From Verrucomicrobiota bacterium (GTDB taxonomy: Bacteria; Verrucomicrobiota; Verrucomicrobiia; Limisphaerales; J093): 64,000 nt of DNA. The notes under the pieces are model-generated. The model was given only the letters and a program-made list of their open reading frames with translations, made no database searches and had not been told where the DNA came from. The DNA is taken from NCBI GenBank assembly GCA_016716505.1, contig JADJWF010000007.1:1-64000 (forward strand). The letters are read 5' to 3'. Positions 8,814 through 17,095 of the stretch are shown piece after piece. Numbering within the stretch: the stretch's first letter is position 1; every line of letters begins with the position of its first letter. The position numbers and the translations under genes were made by a program.

Positions 8814-10100
8814 TCAAGCCGCCGCCCGCAGCGCCTGATCCAGGTCAGCGAGGATGTCCTCGATGCTCTCGATGCCGATGCTGAGCCGCACCAGATCGGG
8901 CGTGATGCCGCCGGCCAGTTGCTGCTCTTCCGACAATTGCGAGTGGGTGGTCGTAGCGCTGTGGATGGCGAGCGACTTGGCATCGCCGACGTTCGCAAGG
9001 TGGGAGAACAACTTGAGCGCCTCGATAAACTTCTGTCCGGCCGCCTTGCCACCCTTGATGCCGAACACGACCATCGCGCCGCCCTTGCCGCGCAGGTATT
9101 TTTGATTCTTCGCGAACTGCGGATCGTCCGGCAAACCGGGGTAGCGCACCCACGAAACCCCGGGGTGTTGACGCAGGTGCTTCGCCACGGCGAGGGCATT
9201 CGCGCAATGCCGCTCCATCCGGAGTGGCAGCGTCTCGATGCCCTGCAAAAACATCCACGAATTGTCGGGCGAGATGCAGGCTCCCAGGTTGCGCAACGGG
9301 ACCGTGCGCATCCGCAGGATGAAGGCCAATGGCCGGAGCATGTCCGGCAGATCAAGCCCCCAGCGGAGGCCGTGGTAGGAGTTGTCCGGCTGGGTGTAAA
9401 GCGCATGCTTGCCCGCCGCCCAATTGAAACGGCCGCTGTCCACCACCACGCCGCCAATGCCCGTTCCGTGTCCGCCCAGCCATTTGGTCAGGGAGTGGAT
9501 GACGACATCGGCGCCGTGAGCGATGGGCTGCGTCAAATACGGCGTGGAGAAGGTCGAGTCCACGAGCAGCGGCAGCCCGGCGGCATGGGCGATCTCTGCG
9601 ACGGCCTCCAGGTCGGTCACTTCAAGAGCGGGGTTCGAGACCGTTTCGCAGAACAGCGCCCGGGTCCGGTCGTCAATCGCGCGGGCGAAGTTCTGCGGGT
9701 CGTTCGAGTCCACGAACTTCACGGTGATCCCCAGGGTCGGCAGGATGTCGTTGAACATCGTGTAGGTGCCGCCGTAGAGGTTGCGGGCGGAGACGATGTT
9801 GTCGCCCGCCTGGGCGAGGTTGATCACCGAGTAAAAAACGCCGCTGGTGCCGGACGCCACCCCCAAGCCACCGAACTCCGGCGCCCCCTCGAGAAGGGCG
9901 ACGCGCTTTTCCAGCACGTCCGTGGTGGGATTCATCAGCCGCGTGTAGATGTTCCCCAGTTCTTTGAGGGCAAACAGGTTGGCGGCGTGCGCCGTGTCGC
10001 GGAAAACGTAGGACGAAGTGCGGTAAACGGGCACCGCGCGGGACAAAGTGGTCGGATCCGGCTGCGTGCCGCCGTGGAGACAAAGGGTTTCAAAGTTCAT
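8814..10100 (-). CDS. metY: O-acetylhomoserine sulfhydrylase / Cys-Met metabolism PLP enzyme
   Basis: Member of the Cys/Met metabolism PLP-dependent family (428 residues from ATG 10100). The first residues MNFETLCLHGGTQPDPTT, then SYVFRDTAHAANLF and IYTRLMNPT, are characteristic of the O-acetylhomoserine sulfhydrylase branch. The Schiff-base lysine lies in VIHSLTKWLGGHGTGIGG, and the C-terminal PDLVRLSIGIESIEDILADL is the usual family ending. The expected reaction is O-acetylhomoserine plus sulfide giving homocysteine. A cystathionine gamma-synthase role is less likely given the long insert PDNSYHGLRWGLD typical of MetY. No partner methionine gene is adjacent. The start at 10100 is well placed, 70 codons before the NxYTRxxNPT motif. 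Confidence 0.92.
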   Translation of the reverse strand: MNFETLCLHGGTQPDPTTLSRAVPVYRTSSYVFRDTAHAANLFALKELGNIYTRLMNPTTDVLEKRVALLEGAPEFGGLGVASGTSGVFYSVINLAQAGDNIVSARNLYGGTYTMFNDILPTLGITVKFVDSNDPQNFARAIDDRTRALFCETVSNPALEVTDLEAVAEIAHAAGLPLLVDSTFSTPYLTQPIAHGADVVIHSLTKWLGGHGTGIGGVVVDSGRFNWAAGKHALYTQPDNSYHGLRWGLDLPDMLRPLAFILRMRTVPLRNLGACISPDNSWMFLQGIETLPLRMERHCANALAVAKHLRQHPGVSWVRYPGLPDDPQFAKNQKYLRGKGGAMVVFGIKGGKAAGQKFIEALKLFSHLANVGDAKSLAIHSATTTHSQLSEEQQLAGGITPDLVRLSIGIESIEDILADLDQALRAAA

Positions 10101-10323
10101 GGGCCGCGAAAAATACGCCAGCCGGGCGCTCACGCAACCGGGTTCTAAACAGCCGAAGGCCGCGGCCAGCCAATCAATCCACCCCGCTGGGCGCAAGCGG
10201 CCCGACCTTCAAGGTGGGCCGGCGGGTGTTTGCGCCTTTCATGCAGCGCAGTCCATCCTGTCTCCGAGTCGTCGTCCCGTCCTGTGCGGTGAATGGTTGG
10301 GCGGCTGGACGACCCGACAACCT

Positions 10324-10341
10324 GCCGGCGAGGACGCCGGC
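10324..10341. repeat. GC-rich palindrome in intergenic region (possible REP-like element)
   Basis: A perfect 7-bp inverted repeat, GCCGGCG-AGGA-CGCCGGC, sits 24 bp past the 3' end of the small membrane-protein pair, in the 264-bp gap between them and metY. Its reverse strand reads like the short palindromic intergenic repeats (GCGCCGGCGTCC...) that I recall as scattered in verrucomicrobial genomes. It occurs only once intergenically here, so its repetitive nature cannot be shown from this window. It may instead act as a simple RNA hairpin protecting the 3' end. Confidence 0.35.
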
Positions 10342-10364
10342 GCTACATCATGGCTGGAAACGCT

Positions 10365-10772
10365 CTAACGCGAAACCGCCGGCAGCAACGGCGAGGGCGC
10401 GTTGGTGGGCTGGGGGAGCTGATACTTCGCGACGAGCTTGGCGATCTCCGGATCCCGCGCGGCCAACCGGTGAAGGTCCATCGCGAACCGCTCGAACCAG
10501 GGCACGCTGTTGGTTTCGTATTGCGAGACGACGGCGCTCATCTCCTCGACGCTGCGTTGCAGGGTGACGGCCTGCGCCCGCAAGACCTGGGTCTGGTAGT
10601 ACATGAAGACGTTCACCGCCAGGGTCAGGAGAATCGCGAGGCCGATGACGAAGTGGACAAGGTTTCGCAGCTCGCCGATGGACTGCCTCAAGGCAGCCGT
10701 CTCCACCGGGTCGGGACCCAGCGGTTCTCCCGGGTCTTCCGGGAACAATTCCGGTTCGGCGTCGGGCTTCAT
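10365..10772 (-). CDS. Hypothetical one-pass membrane protein with coiled-coil-like tail
   Basis: A 135-residue protein. The N-terminus is acidic (MKPDAEPELFPEDPGEPLGP), followed by one transmembrane helix near residues 36-58 (LVHFVIGLAILLTLAVNVFM) and then a heptad-like helical stretch (RAQAVTLQRSVEEMSAVVSQ). The C-terminus is Pro-rich. It overlaps the upstream gene by 4 bp (ATGA), so the two are almost surely translated together. The family and function are not recognised. The topology suggests a cytoplasmic acidic head and a periplasmic helical tail. Another reading would be a subunit of a larger envelope complex made with its partner. Confidence 0.72.
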   Translation of the reverse strand: MKPDAEPELFPEDPGEPLGPDPVETAALRQSIGELRNLVHFVIGLAILLTLAVNVFMYYQTQVLRAQAVTLQRSVEEMSAVVSQYETNSVPWFERFAMDLHRLAARDPEIAKLVAKYQLPQPTNAPSPLLPAVSR

Positions 10773-11092
10773 GGCTGGCCGGAAGTTGGGGCGGTGGCTC
10801 CCCCGCCCGGGGCCAAATTGAGTTGCTGGTAGAGGGGCCCGTATTGCTGGACGAAGCCCTGCAGCCCCGGATTGCGGCGCGCGTATTCCGCCACCTCGCG
10901 AGCCAGTGCCTGCAGGACTGCGCGATTGCGGTTCACGAGCAAGGTCTGCACTTGCAACCGGGCGGCCCTGACCTGGAGATCACCCACGCGCCGAAAACTT
11001 TCGACGTGCCGGTAACACAGGATGGCCGCCAGCCCGACGCTGAGGAACAGCGCCAAGACCAGCAGTTGAGATGTGCGGGCGGACTTCGCCAT
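10769..11092 (-). CDS. Hypothetical one-pass membrane protein, partner of the downstream gene
   Basis: A 107-residue protein with an N-terminal transmembrane helix (residues about 8-26, LLVLALFLSVGLAAILCYRH) followed by a long predicted helix rich in Arg, Gln, Leu and Ala, and a Gly/Pro/Thr tail. Its stop overlaps the start of the next gene by 4 bp. Both members of the pair have the same plan (one helix in the membrane, helical tail containing a 'Y..L' segment and the sequence QYG/KYQL), so they may be distant homologues or a heteromeric pair. No known family is recognised. Confidence 0.7.
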   Translation of the reverse strand: MAKSARTSQLLVLALFLSVGLAAILCYRHVESFRRVGDLQVRAARLQVQTLLVNRNRAVLQALAREVAEYARRNPGLQGFVQQYGPLYQQLNLAPGGGATAPTSGQP

Positions 11093-11188
11093 GCCGCAAG
11101 AAGGCTAGCCAGTCGTGCTCCCGCTCCAAGCACTAATTCCTGGCGCAGACGGCTGGCCGCCTTCCGAGGGGACCGACCCGGCCGGCGC

Positions 11189-11959
11189 TTAACGCCGCAG
11201 CCGGCGGCGGAGGAGAACAAACGCGCCCAAGCCGGAAGCCGATAGTAACCCGGTCCACGGCACCTCGGGAATCGGCGTGGCTCCGAGATTCAGGAACGCA
11301 TAGTCATCCTTGCCGTTGTTGGTGACCAACACCTTGAGCGTGACGTGCTCTCCAACCGAGGCCTGATCCCCTGCAGCCACAGTGAATTTCAGCAGGTCCG
11401 ACATGACCGAACCGCTGGGCCACTGCCGGGCGGGGTCCCAACCTGCAACAGCGAGCTTGCGCTCCCCCACGGACCCGTCGAAGCCCCACGGGTTCACCCC
11501 GAGAGCTTGGACGGAACCCGCTTGGGGATCGAATTTCTTCGCCGAAGTGTCCGACAATGAGGCGAAAGAAAGTCCGTCCGTGACGACGGAACGGTCGGAC
11601 TTGTTCAGAATTGCCAGACTGAGACCGTTCCAAGCCGAAGCCGAAGTGTTGCGCACGGTGATCTCCAGCCAGGCACTATTTCGATAGATGGTGCTCCCGA
11701 CCTGCCCGATCTTCGTGAGGCCGCTCACTTTCAACCGCCCAATTTGCTCGATGTCCGTGAGTGAAACGCTGAGCTTCACCGGATCGGCCTTCGATCCGCT
11801 CCCTCCGACGACGACCAAATCGTCCAGAACATCTTCGGAAGATCCCGGGGCGGCAACGATGGTGAAAGCGAGTTGAGCTGAAACCATCGGCGCCGTCGCG
11901 AGCAGGGCGAAGGCGGCGGCCCAAGCCAGCAGTCCCGCTTTGAAAGTGTTCGTTCTCAT
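11189..11959 (-). CDS. Exported PEP-CTERM-like anchored protein
   Basis: A 256-residue protein with a Sec signal peptide (MRTNTFKAGLLAWAAAFALL, cleavage near VSAQ). The body is beta-rich with repeated short strands. The C-terminus carries a sorting-signal layout: the short motif IPEVP, a hydrophobic helix (WTGLLSASGLGAFVLL) and a basic end RRRLRR. This is the PEP-CTERM plan with PEVP in place of PEP, which is normally processed by an exosortase; no exosortase gene is in the window. It lies 27 bp downstream of the outer-membrane barrel gene on the same strand, so the two may be one transcript. The function of the mature domain is unknown. Confidence 0.75.
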   Translation of the reverse strand: MRTNTFKAGLLAWAAAFALLATAPMVSAQLAFTIVAAPGSSEDVLDDLVVVGGSGSKADPVKLSVSLTDIEQIGRLKVSGLTKIGQVGSTIYRNSAWLEITVRNTSASAWNGLSLAILNKSDRSVVTDGLSFASLSDTSAKKFDPQAGSVQALGVNPWGFDGSVGERKLAVAGWDPARQWPSGSVMSDLLKFTVAAGDQASVGEHVTLKVLVTNNGKDDYAFLNLGATPIPEVPWTGLLSASGLGAFVLLRRRLRR

Positions 11960-11986
11960 GGTTCGTACCTTTATTCGATCCGAGTT

Positions 11987-12802
11987 CTAAAACTTGTAGT
12001 TCACCGTCGCCAGCACGGAATGCGTGTACAAATCCGGCGTGCTCACCTTACCGCCCAGCAGGTCCCACTGGGTTTCTCCGACCCCCAGGAACTGATACCC
12101 AATACCGACCGCCAAGTCTTCCGACAGAGAGTATTCCAAGCTCGCCTTAAACTGGTAGGCAAAACTGACGTCGAAGTCGGATTCGGACTTCGCGCTGAGC
12201 CGGCCATAGTCCGAATCGTTGAAGTAATCAATGGAGTAATTGACACACAGGCTGCTCAACACCGCGCCGATTCCCAGCCCCACGCAGACCTTCCAACGCT
12301 CACTCAAAGGCGCGATGCCCACGAGGTGCGCCAGCAGAGGAATCTGCGTGAGGTCAACGTCGCTGCGAGTGATCCCGATCGAGTAAAACGGATTATCGGG
12401 ATCGGGCCCCAGCGTTTCGAAAGTTGACGAGGCTGAACCGGAATTACGAATCCAACCTGGCTGGAACTCCAGATGCAACTGCCGCCAGAATCGAAACGCC
12501 ACGCTGCCGTTGACCCGAATGCCCGGATCCAAGCTGAGCCGCTGCGGAAAATCTGCCGGCACGATGACCGGGCCTAGACCGGGCAAGAACGGCAGGTGCA
12601 GCGAGGACTCGGTCCTCACCGTGAAATCCGTCACGAACGCCGCGCCAACATCGAGCCCCACGTACCAGTCCTCCGGATTGGGAACGGTGGCGTCGGATTG
12701 AGCCATGAGTCCGGGAGCGGCAACCACAATGCAAGCGGCGGCCATTCCCCACCCACCCATGCGGGGAGCGGGACGAACCTGTTTGCCGAGGGTAACTCTC
12801 AT
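11987..12802 (-). CDS. Outer-membrane beta-barrel protein
   Basis: A 271-residue protein with a signal peptide; the ATG at 12802 is used here, and an internal start at MGGWGMAAACIV would also give one. The mature part begins DWYVGLDVGAAFVTDFTV, and alternating hydrophobic/polar strands continue to the end: FQPGWIRNSGSASS, YSLSEDLAVGIGYQFLGVGE and the last strand SVLATVNYKF ending in Phe. A terminal aromatic residue on an amphipathic strand is the usual outer-membrane insertion signal. The overall type is the OmpW/OMP_b-brl family of 8-stranded barrels. The cargo, if any, is unknown. It is the first gene of a likely pair with the PEP-CTERM-like gene downstream. Confidence 0.8.
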   Translation of the reverse strand: MRVTLGKQVRPAPRMGGWGMAAACIVVAAPGLMAQSDATVPNPEDWYVGLDVGAAFVTDFTVRTESSLHLPFLPGLGPVIVPADFPQRLSLDPGIRVNGSVAFRFWRQLHLEFQPGWIRNSGSASSTFETLGPDPDNPFYSIGITRSDVDLTQIPLLAHLVGIAPLSERWKVCVGLGIGAVLSSLCVNYSIDYFNDSDYGRLSAKSESDFDVSFAYQFKASLEYSLSEDLAVGIGYQFLGVGETQWDLLGGKVSTPDLYTHSVLATVNYKF

Positions 12803-12904
12803 GCCGAAAGGCAGTTAAAGGACGGCCGGCGGGCAGCGCAACTAGAAAGTGTCATCGGGACATTTTTCAGCAAGTTGCGGACCGCTTTACCAGCCGGAAG
12901 CCAG

Positions 12905-13447
12905 TCAAACCTCCTCCATGCGCTCGATTACTTCCCCGCTTTCGAGCCGGGCGAGGTGCCACGCGACCGTCCATTCCTCCCCCGGCAAAACCAGTCGAGG
13001 CAGTATTTCCGCCAAGGGCGCGAGCACGAAACGGCGCCGGAGCGCCCGGGGATGCGGCAGCGTGAGCTGGGGGGAACTTCTCACCGCCGCGCCGAAGGCG
13101 ATCAGGTCGAGGTCCAGCGGACGCGCCTCGTTCAAGACTCGCTTGGGCCGTCGGCCAAACTCCCGCTCGATCTCCTGGAGTTGCCCCAGCAGGGTCTCCG
13201 GCGTTTTCTCCGGCCCGGCCCGAAAGGCGACGACCGCGTTGATAAACGCGGGCGAACCGTCCGGGCAGTCCACCGGCGTGGTTCGCCAGAGCGACGAACA
13301 TCGCCAATCACCCGCCGCAAGTCCGCGGAGCCTGGAGATCGCTGCCCGGACGTTGCCAACCGGATCGCCCAGATTGGATCCCAGCGCGACGACTGCCAGC
13401 GCGGGACCGTCCGGGGGCGGCACGGGCTGCGGCGCGGGCTCGCTCAC
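12905..13447 (-). CDS. folK: 2-amino-4-hydroxy-6-hydroxymethyldihydropteridine diphosphokinase
   Basis: Folate biosynthesis enzyme that transfers pyrophosphate from ATP to 6-hydroxymethyl-7,8-dihydropterin. The GTG at 13447 overlaps the dapB stop by 4 bp (GTGA), so translation is probably coupled; the 180-residue product begins with a short Pro-rich leader. The family motifs are present: AVVALGSNLGDPVGNV near the N-terminus, SLWRTTPVD and AFINAVVAF in the middle, and the signature RPLDLDLIAFG followed by LPHPRALRRRFVLAPLAEI. It is the last gene of the dapF-dapA-dapB-folK cluster. A longer open frame upstream, read antiphase to dapB, is not coding. Confidence 0.93.
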   Translation of the reverse strand: MSEPAPQPVPPPDGPALAVVALGSNLGDPVGNVRAAISRLRGLAAGDWRCSSLWRTTPVDCPDGSPAFINAVVAFRAGPEKTPETLLGQLQEIEREFGRRPKRVLNEARPLDLDLIAFGAAVRSSPQLTLPHPRALRRRFVLAPLAEILPRLVLPGEEWTVAWHLARLESGEVIERMEEV

Positions 13448-14181
13448 TTCAGTCCCAGGACGTCCTGCATCGAATACAGGCCGGGCAGCCGGCCCACCAA
13501 CCACTGCGCCGCGCGCAAAGCTCCGTTGGCGAAGGTCTCCCGACTGCTCGCCCGATGCGTGAGTTCCAGCCGTTCCCCTCCGGCCGCGAAAATCACGGTG
13601 TGATCGCCCACCACATCTCCGCCCCGCACCGCGTGAATCCCAATCTCTCCGGCGGTCCGTTCGCCGACAAGCCCGACCCGCCCATGCCGCGCGGCGTCCC
13701 GCAACTGGACCCGGCGCACGTCGGCCAGAATCTCCGCCAGCGTCGTGGCCGTCCCGCTCGGGGCATCCTTCTTCAGGCGGTGATGCATCTCGATGATTTC
13801 GAGATCGAAGCCCGGGCCCAGGATTTCCGCCGCCTTGCGCGTCAGCCAGAAGAGCGTGTTCACCCCGGTCGAGTAATTGGAGGCCCAGACCATCGGAATC
13901 CGCGTCTGCGCCTTTGTCACCTCGGCCTTCTCGTCCTCGGAATGGCCCGTGGTGCCGATCACCAGCGGCTTCCCCCGCTGCGCACATAGCGCCGCCACGC
14001 CGGGGGTGACGTGGTGCAAGGCAAACTCGATCACAACGTCGCCTCCCTCGATCACGCTGCCCAACTCATCGCCCTGATCCACTTGGCCAACGATTTTGAG
14101 GGCGTGCGACTGGCGCGCGGCACACGTGATCAGGGCCTGGCCCATGCGGCCCTTGGAACCAACGATGACGACTCGGGTCAT
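13444..14181 (-). CDS. dapB: 4-hydroxy-tetrahydrodipicolinate reductase
   Basis: Second committed step of diaminopimelate/lysine synthesis, the NAD(P)H reduction of hydroxytetrahydrodipicolinate. The 245-residue product starts MTRVVIVGSKGRMGQALI, a dinucleotide-binding loop with the DapB GxxGRMG pattern. The central VIGTTGHSEDE and SNYSTGVNTLFWL are followed by the active-site signature IEMHHRLKKDAPSGTAT, which carries the catalytic His pair and Lys. It ends with LPGLYSMQDVLGL, standard for the family. It sits 19 bp after dapA and overlaps folK. Confidence 0.97.
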   Translation of the reverse strand: MTRVVIVGSKGRMGQALITCAARQSHALKIVGQVDQGDELGSVIEGGDVVIEFALHHVTPGVAALCAQRGKPLVIGTTGHSEDEKAEVTKAQTRIPMVWASNYSTGVNTLFWLTRKAAEILGPGFDLEIIEMHHRLKKDAPSGTATTLAEILADVRRVQLRDAARHGRVGLVGERTAGEIGIHAVRGGDVVGDHTVIFAAGGERLELTHRASSRETFANGALRAAQWLVGRLPGLYSMQDVLGLK

Positions 14182-14200
14182 GGCGTTCAGGATCGTTAGG

Positions 14201-15094
14201 CTACTTGAGCACGCCGCACGCGGTCAGCGTCGCTTTGAGACGGGCACGACTCGCCGGGGTCAACGGCACGAGGGGCAGACGAAGTTCCTCGTCACAGAGC
14301 TTCATCATGGCCAGCGCCGCCTTGACCGGTGCGGGATTGGTCTCGATGAAGAGGTCTTTGAACAACGGGTAAAACTTTGTTTGCAGCCGGAGCGCCAGCG
14401 CCAGCTTGCCCTGCGCGCAGGCCCGCACCAACTGCGCCACCTCGCGGGGGATCACGTTGGACGCCACACTGACCACCCCGTGGGCGCCCGCGGCCATGAA
14501 CGGCAGCGTCAATGCGTCGTCGCCGGACAGAATCGTGAAGTTCGGCCCCAGCACGGCCCGAAGCTGGTTCACCCGGTCCACGTTGCCGCCCGCCTCCTTG
14601 ATCGCGATGATGTTCACACTGTCGTGGGCCAGCCGGTTGACCGTCTCCACGGCGATCTCGACCGCGCAACGCCCGGGAATGCTGTAGAGAATGATCGGCA
14701 ACCGCGTTGCGCGGGCGACGGCGTGGAAGTGCTGGAACAACCCCTCCTGCGTGGGCTTGTTGTAATACGGCGCGACCTGCAGGGACGCGTCGGCCCCCGC
14801 CTCCTCGGCCGCCTTGGTCAGGTAAATGGCCTCCTTGGTGGAGTTCCCGCCGGTCCCCGCGACCACCTTAATCCGCCCCCGTGCAAACCGGACCGCCAGT
14901 TGAATCACGCGGATGTGCTCTTCGTAGTCGAGCGTGGGCGACTCGCCCGTGGTGCCGACCGGTACGATGCCATCCACCCCGGCCTTGATTTGGAGGTGGA
15001 TCAATCGCTCAAGGGCCGATTCATCCACCGCGCCGTTGCGGAACGGCGTGACGATGGCGGTGTAAGTACCGGTGAATTGGGGTTTGTGGGTCAT
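14201..15094 (-). CDS. dapA: 4-hydroxy-tetrahydrodipicolinate synthase
   Basis: Condenses pyruvate with aspartate semialdehyde to enter the diaminopimelate pathway. It is 297 residues from ATG 15094 (a TTG at 15124 would overlap dapF and is less likely). Family hallmarks are GTYTAIVTPFRNGAVDESAL, VPVGTTGESPTL, the catalytic Tyr in ILYSIPGRCAVEI, and the Schiff-base lysine in VNIIAIKEAGGN, followed by ILSGDDALTLPFMAAGAHGV. It lies 26 bp downstream of dapF in the same operon. A related KDG aldolase or N-acetylneuraminate lyase is unlikely given the operon partners. Confidence 0.97.
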   Translation of the reverse strand: MTHKPQFTGTYTAIVTPFRNGAVDESALERLIHLQIKAGVDGIVPVGTTGESPTLDYEEHIRVIQLAVRFARGRIKVVAGTGGNSTKEAIYLTKAAEEAGADASLQVAPYYNKPTQEGLFQHFHAVARATRLPIILYSIPGRCAVEIAVETVNRLAHDSVNIIAIKEAGGNVDRVNQLRAVLGPNFTILSGDDALTLPFMAAGAHGVVSVASNVIPREVAQLVRACAQGKLALALRLQTKFYPLFKDLFIETNPAPVKAALAMMKLCDEELRLPLVPLTPASRARLKATLTACGVLK

Positions 15095-15120
15095 GTCAGA
15101 AACGCCGCGCGGGCGGCCGG

Positions 15121-15930
15121 TCAAATCTCAATCCGTCCCTCGAAGGTGAACTCTGCGGGGCCCGTTAGCCGAACCTCGCTGAACGTTTTCCCGGTCCGCT
15201 GGAAGCCCACTTCCAGCACGTCCCCGCTCTGGACCCGCACGCAGACCGGCGATCCGAAATCGTGCAGACAGGCCGTGACCAGCGCCGACGCCGTCACGCC
15301 CGTGCCGCAGGCCAGCGTTTCGCCCTCCACGCCCCGCTCGTACGTCCGGACGCGGATCGAACCGGGGCCAAGGACTTGAACGAAGTTCACGTTCGTGCCG
15401 CGCGGCGCGAAGTGCGGGTGGTGCCTCAGTTCCGCCCCGAGCGACTGCACCATGGCCTTGTCCGCGTCTTCCACCATGACCACGGCGTGGGGCACCCCGG
15501 TGTTCAAGGAATGCACCTCCAGCTCAGTGCCCGCTACCGGCAGCCGCTCGTGCAACCGCAAGTCCTTCGGCGCGGTCAGGTTCACTGTCACCCGGTCGGC
15601 CTCAAAGGTCGCCGTGATCACGCCGGCCAGGGTCTCGAACGTCACCCGGTCCTTCACGCCGGTCAGCCGTTGGATGAACCGGGCGAAACAGCGGGCGCCG
15701 TTGCCGCACATTTCGGCGACGCTGCCGTCGCTGTTGTAGAAATCCCAGGCCCACTCGGCGCGCCCTTCGCGGGCCGGCACCAGCGCGATCAATCCGTCCG
15801 CGCCCACGCCGCGATGGCGGTCGCACAGGCGTGCCACCTGCGCCCCCGTCAGGCGCACTTCGCCGGCGCGGTTGTCGAGCAGGACGAAGTCGTTGCCCGC
15901 GCCGTTCATCTTGGTGAACTGCAGAATCAC
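15121..15930 (-). CDS. dapF: Diaminopimelate epimerase
   Basis: Converts LL- to meso-diaminopimelate, needed for lysine and for peptidoglycan cross-links. A GTG at 15930 gives 269 residues beginning VILQFTKMNGAGNDFVLLDN, which is the normal family N-terminus. The longer frame to 15999 has no similarity to the family and is ignored. The two catalytic cysteines are visible in EMCGNGARCFARF and LACGTGVTASALV. It is the first gene of the dapF-dapA-dapB-folK operon. No lysine-riboswitch-like conserved core was recognised in the leader; a short hairpin (CCGCCC-TGCG-GGGCGG, about 16041-16056) lies about 110 bp upstream. Confidence 0.96.
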   Translation of the reverse strand: MILQFTKMNGAGNDFVLLDNRAGEVRLTGAQVARLCDRHRGVGADGLIALVPAREGRAEWAWDFYNSDGSVAEMCGNGARCFARFIQRLTGVKDRVTFETLAGVITATFEADRVTVNLTAPKDLRLHERLPVAGTELEVHSLNTGVPHAVVMVEDADKAMVQSLGAELRHHPHFAPRGTNVNFVQVLGPGSIRVRTYERGVEGETLACGTGVTASALVTACLHDFGSPVCVRVQSGDVLEVGFQRTGKTFSEVRLTGPAEFTFEGRIEI

Positions 15931-16085
15931 GGGCGCCGACCGTAACGAACCCGCTCGTGAATTGAAGGCGAAAGTCCGCAGGCATACCGGAAAAACCAAG
16001 CCGGTTGTCGCTCAGTGCCGGGGAGCAGGCCCGACGGAGTGCCGCCCCGCAGGGCGGGGGCCGGAATGTCCGTGTCGCCAACGCG

Positions 16086-16151
16086 TTCACGGCTCACTCC
16101 TGCGGGGTCGGAACCATCAGCCAAGGGCGCGAGGCACCCTTTTTCGTGCCG
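16086..16151 (-). repeat. Diverged copy of the end of the 17-19.6 kb propeller gene plus start-codon junction
   Basis: This 66-bp segment matches 17088-17153 with only about six mismatches. In the second location it encodes the last residues of the propeller gene (GTKNGASRQWLMVPTPQE, stop) and the start of the prepilin gene. Here it reads GTKKGASRPWLMVPTPQE, stop, then GTG where the other copy has ATG. It lies about 33 bp beyond the prepilin stop, so it looks like the surviving end of a second, deleted copy of the propeller gene. Confidence 0.85.
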
Positions 16152-16183
16152 GAGCCAGAAGCCAAGGGCCACCGGCCGAACCC

Positions 16184-17092
16184 TCAAAAGTCGTCGTCGA
16201 ACTCGTAGATGGGTTGCAGTTTGCTGGTGCGCAACCAGAGGTAATGGTAATCGGGGCTGCCGAAGACGTTGCCACTCGGTCCCGGGGGAGCCCCCGTCAC
16301 CGGGGGCGTCGTCCGTGGGTCCACCCAGCGCTTCAGCTCCACATGCCCGTCCACGTAACCAAGGGTACCCGCCCGGCCGTGACGGCTGGCGGGGTATATT
16401 CCCCACACCCCATACGCAGCGTCCCGGGACAGATTAAAGATACAGAGATCCATGGTATCTTCGTGGGTGTCCACAAACACGATCCAGCCGGGTCGGTTGA
16501 ACCGGTTCCACTCACCCATCTTCAGAAAATACTCTCCACCGCTGCCCCACAGCACTTTGGTTCCCATGTGCGCGTTCATCGTGTAGCTGCGCAGGCGGGG
16601 GTAGGTGCCATCGGCCAGCGTGACCCGGGACCGATCCCCGGGGCACTTGAACAGCCGCAGGCTCTGCACGTAGCGGCCGAGCGACCCCTCCCGCTCCCCC
16701 ATCAGGTAGTCCACGTTGGTGGCGTCGGAGTTGGTGTACCCGTGCCAGCCCAGTGATCAGGAAGCAAACCACTGCTTGTGGGGCCCGAAACCGGTCGGAC
16801 TGGGAGCGTGACCATAGCTGGCCGGGTTGTTGGGGACCAAGACCTGGTGGTTGTCATCGGCGTACAGCCGCCAGGCGATGAGCAACTGGCGCTGGTTGTT
16901 GAGGCAGACCGCCCCCAGGGCCTTGCGTTTGGCCCCGGCCAGAGCGGGCAAGAGCAACCCGGCCAGAATGGCAATGACGGCAATGACCACCAGCAGTTCG
17001 ATCAAGGTAAAGGCCGGGGCCATCGGCAGGCGACACCGACTCCCGGGCCCGCCGCGAACCGCCCGGCGGAGAATGATACCCGGTGTTTTCAT
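16184..17092 (-). pseudogene. Prepilin-like (type II secretion pseudopilin-type) protein interrupted by an in-frame TGA
   Basis: The ATG at 17092 lies 3 bp after the propeller gene stop. It gives a leader and then the classic prepilin cleavage and methylation helix (AFTLIELLVVIAVIAILAGL), with CLNNQRQLLIAWRLYADDN typical of the verrucomicrobial/planctomycetal type. The frame stops at a TGA at 16757-16759, after HKQWFAS. The same frame continues past it with SLGWHGYTNSDATNVDYLMG and then the family C-terminal half: RLFKCPGDRSR, SYTMNAHMG and the H-x9-DG-like segment RHGRAGTLGYVDGHVELKRW. Both halves are in one frame, so a single TGA codon breaks an otherwise whole gene of about 300 residues. 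UGA is a normal stop elsewhere in the window, so this is a nonsense mutation or a sequencing error. Confidence 0.85.
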
Positions 17093-17095
17093 GGC

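Noticed and set aside
8738..9457. Upstream continuation of the serine hydrolase frame
   Set aside because: This part runs through metY in a different frame and is compositionally odd. The ATG at 8737 gives a signal peptide and a sensible protein.
15931..16080. Lysine riboswitch upstream of dapF
   Set aside because: The gap is short and contains only a small GC hairpin; none of the conserved L-box segments could be recognised.
16757..16759. Selenocysteine or recoded UGA in the prepilin-like gene
   Set aside because: Homologues do not carry selenocysteine here, no insertion hairpin is seen right after the codon, and TGA ends many normal genes in the window.
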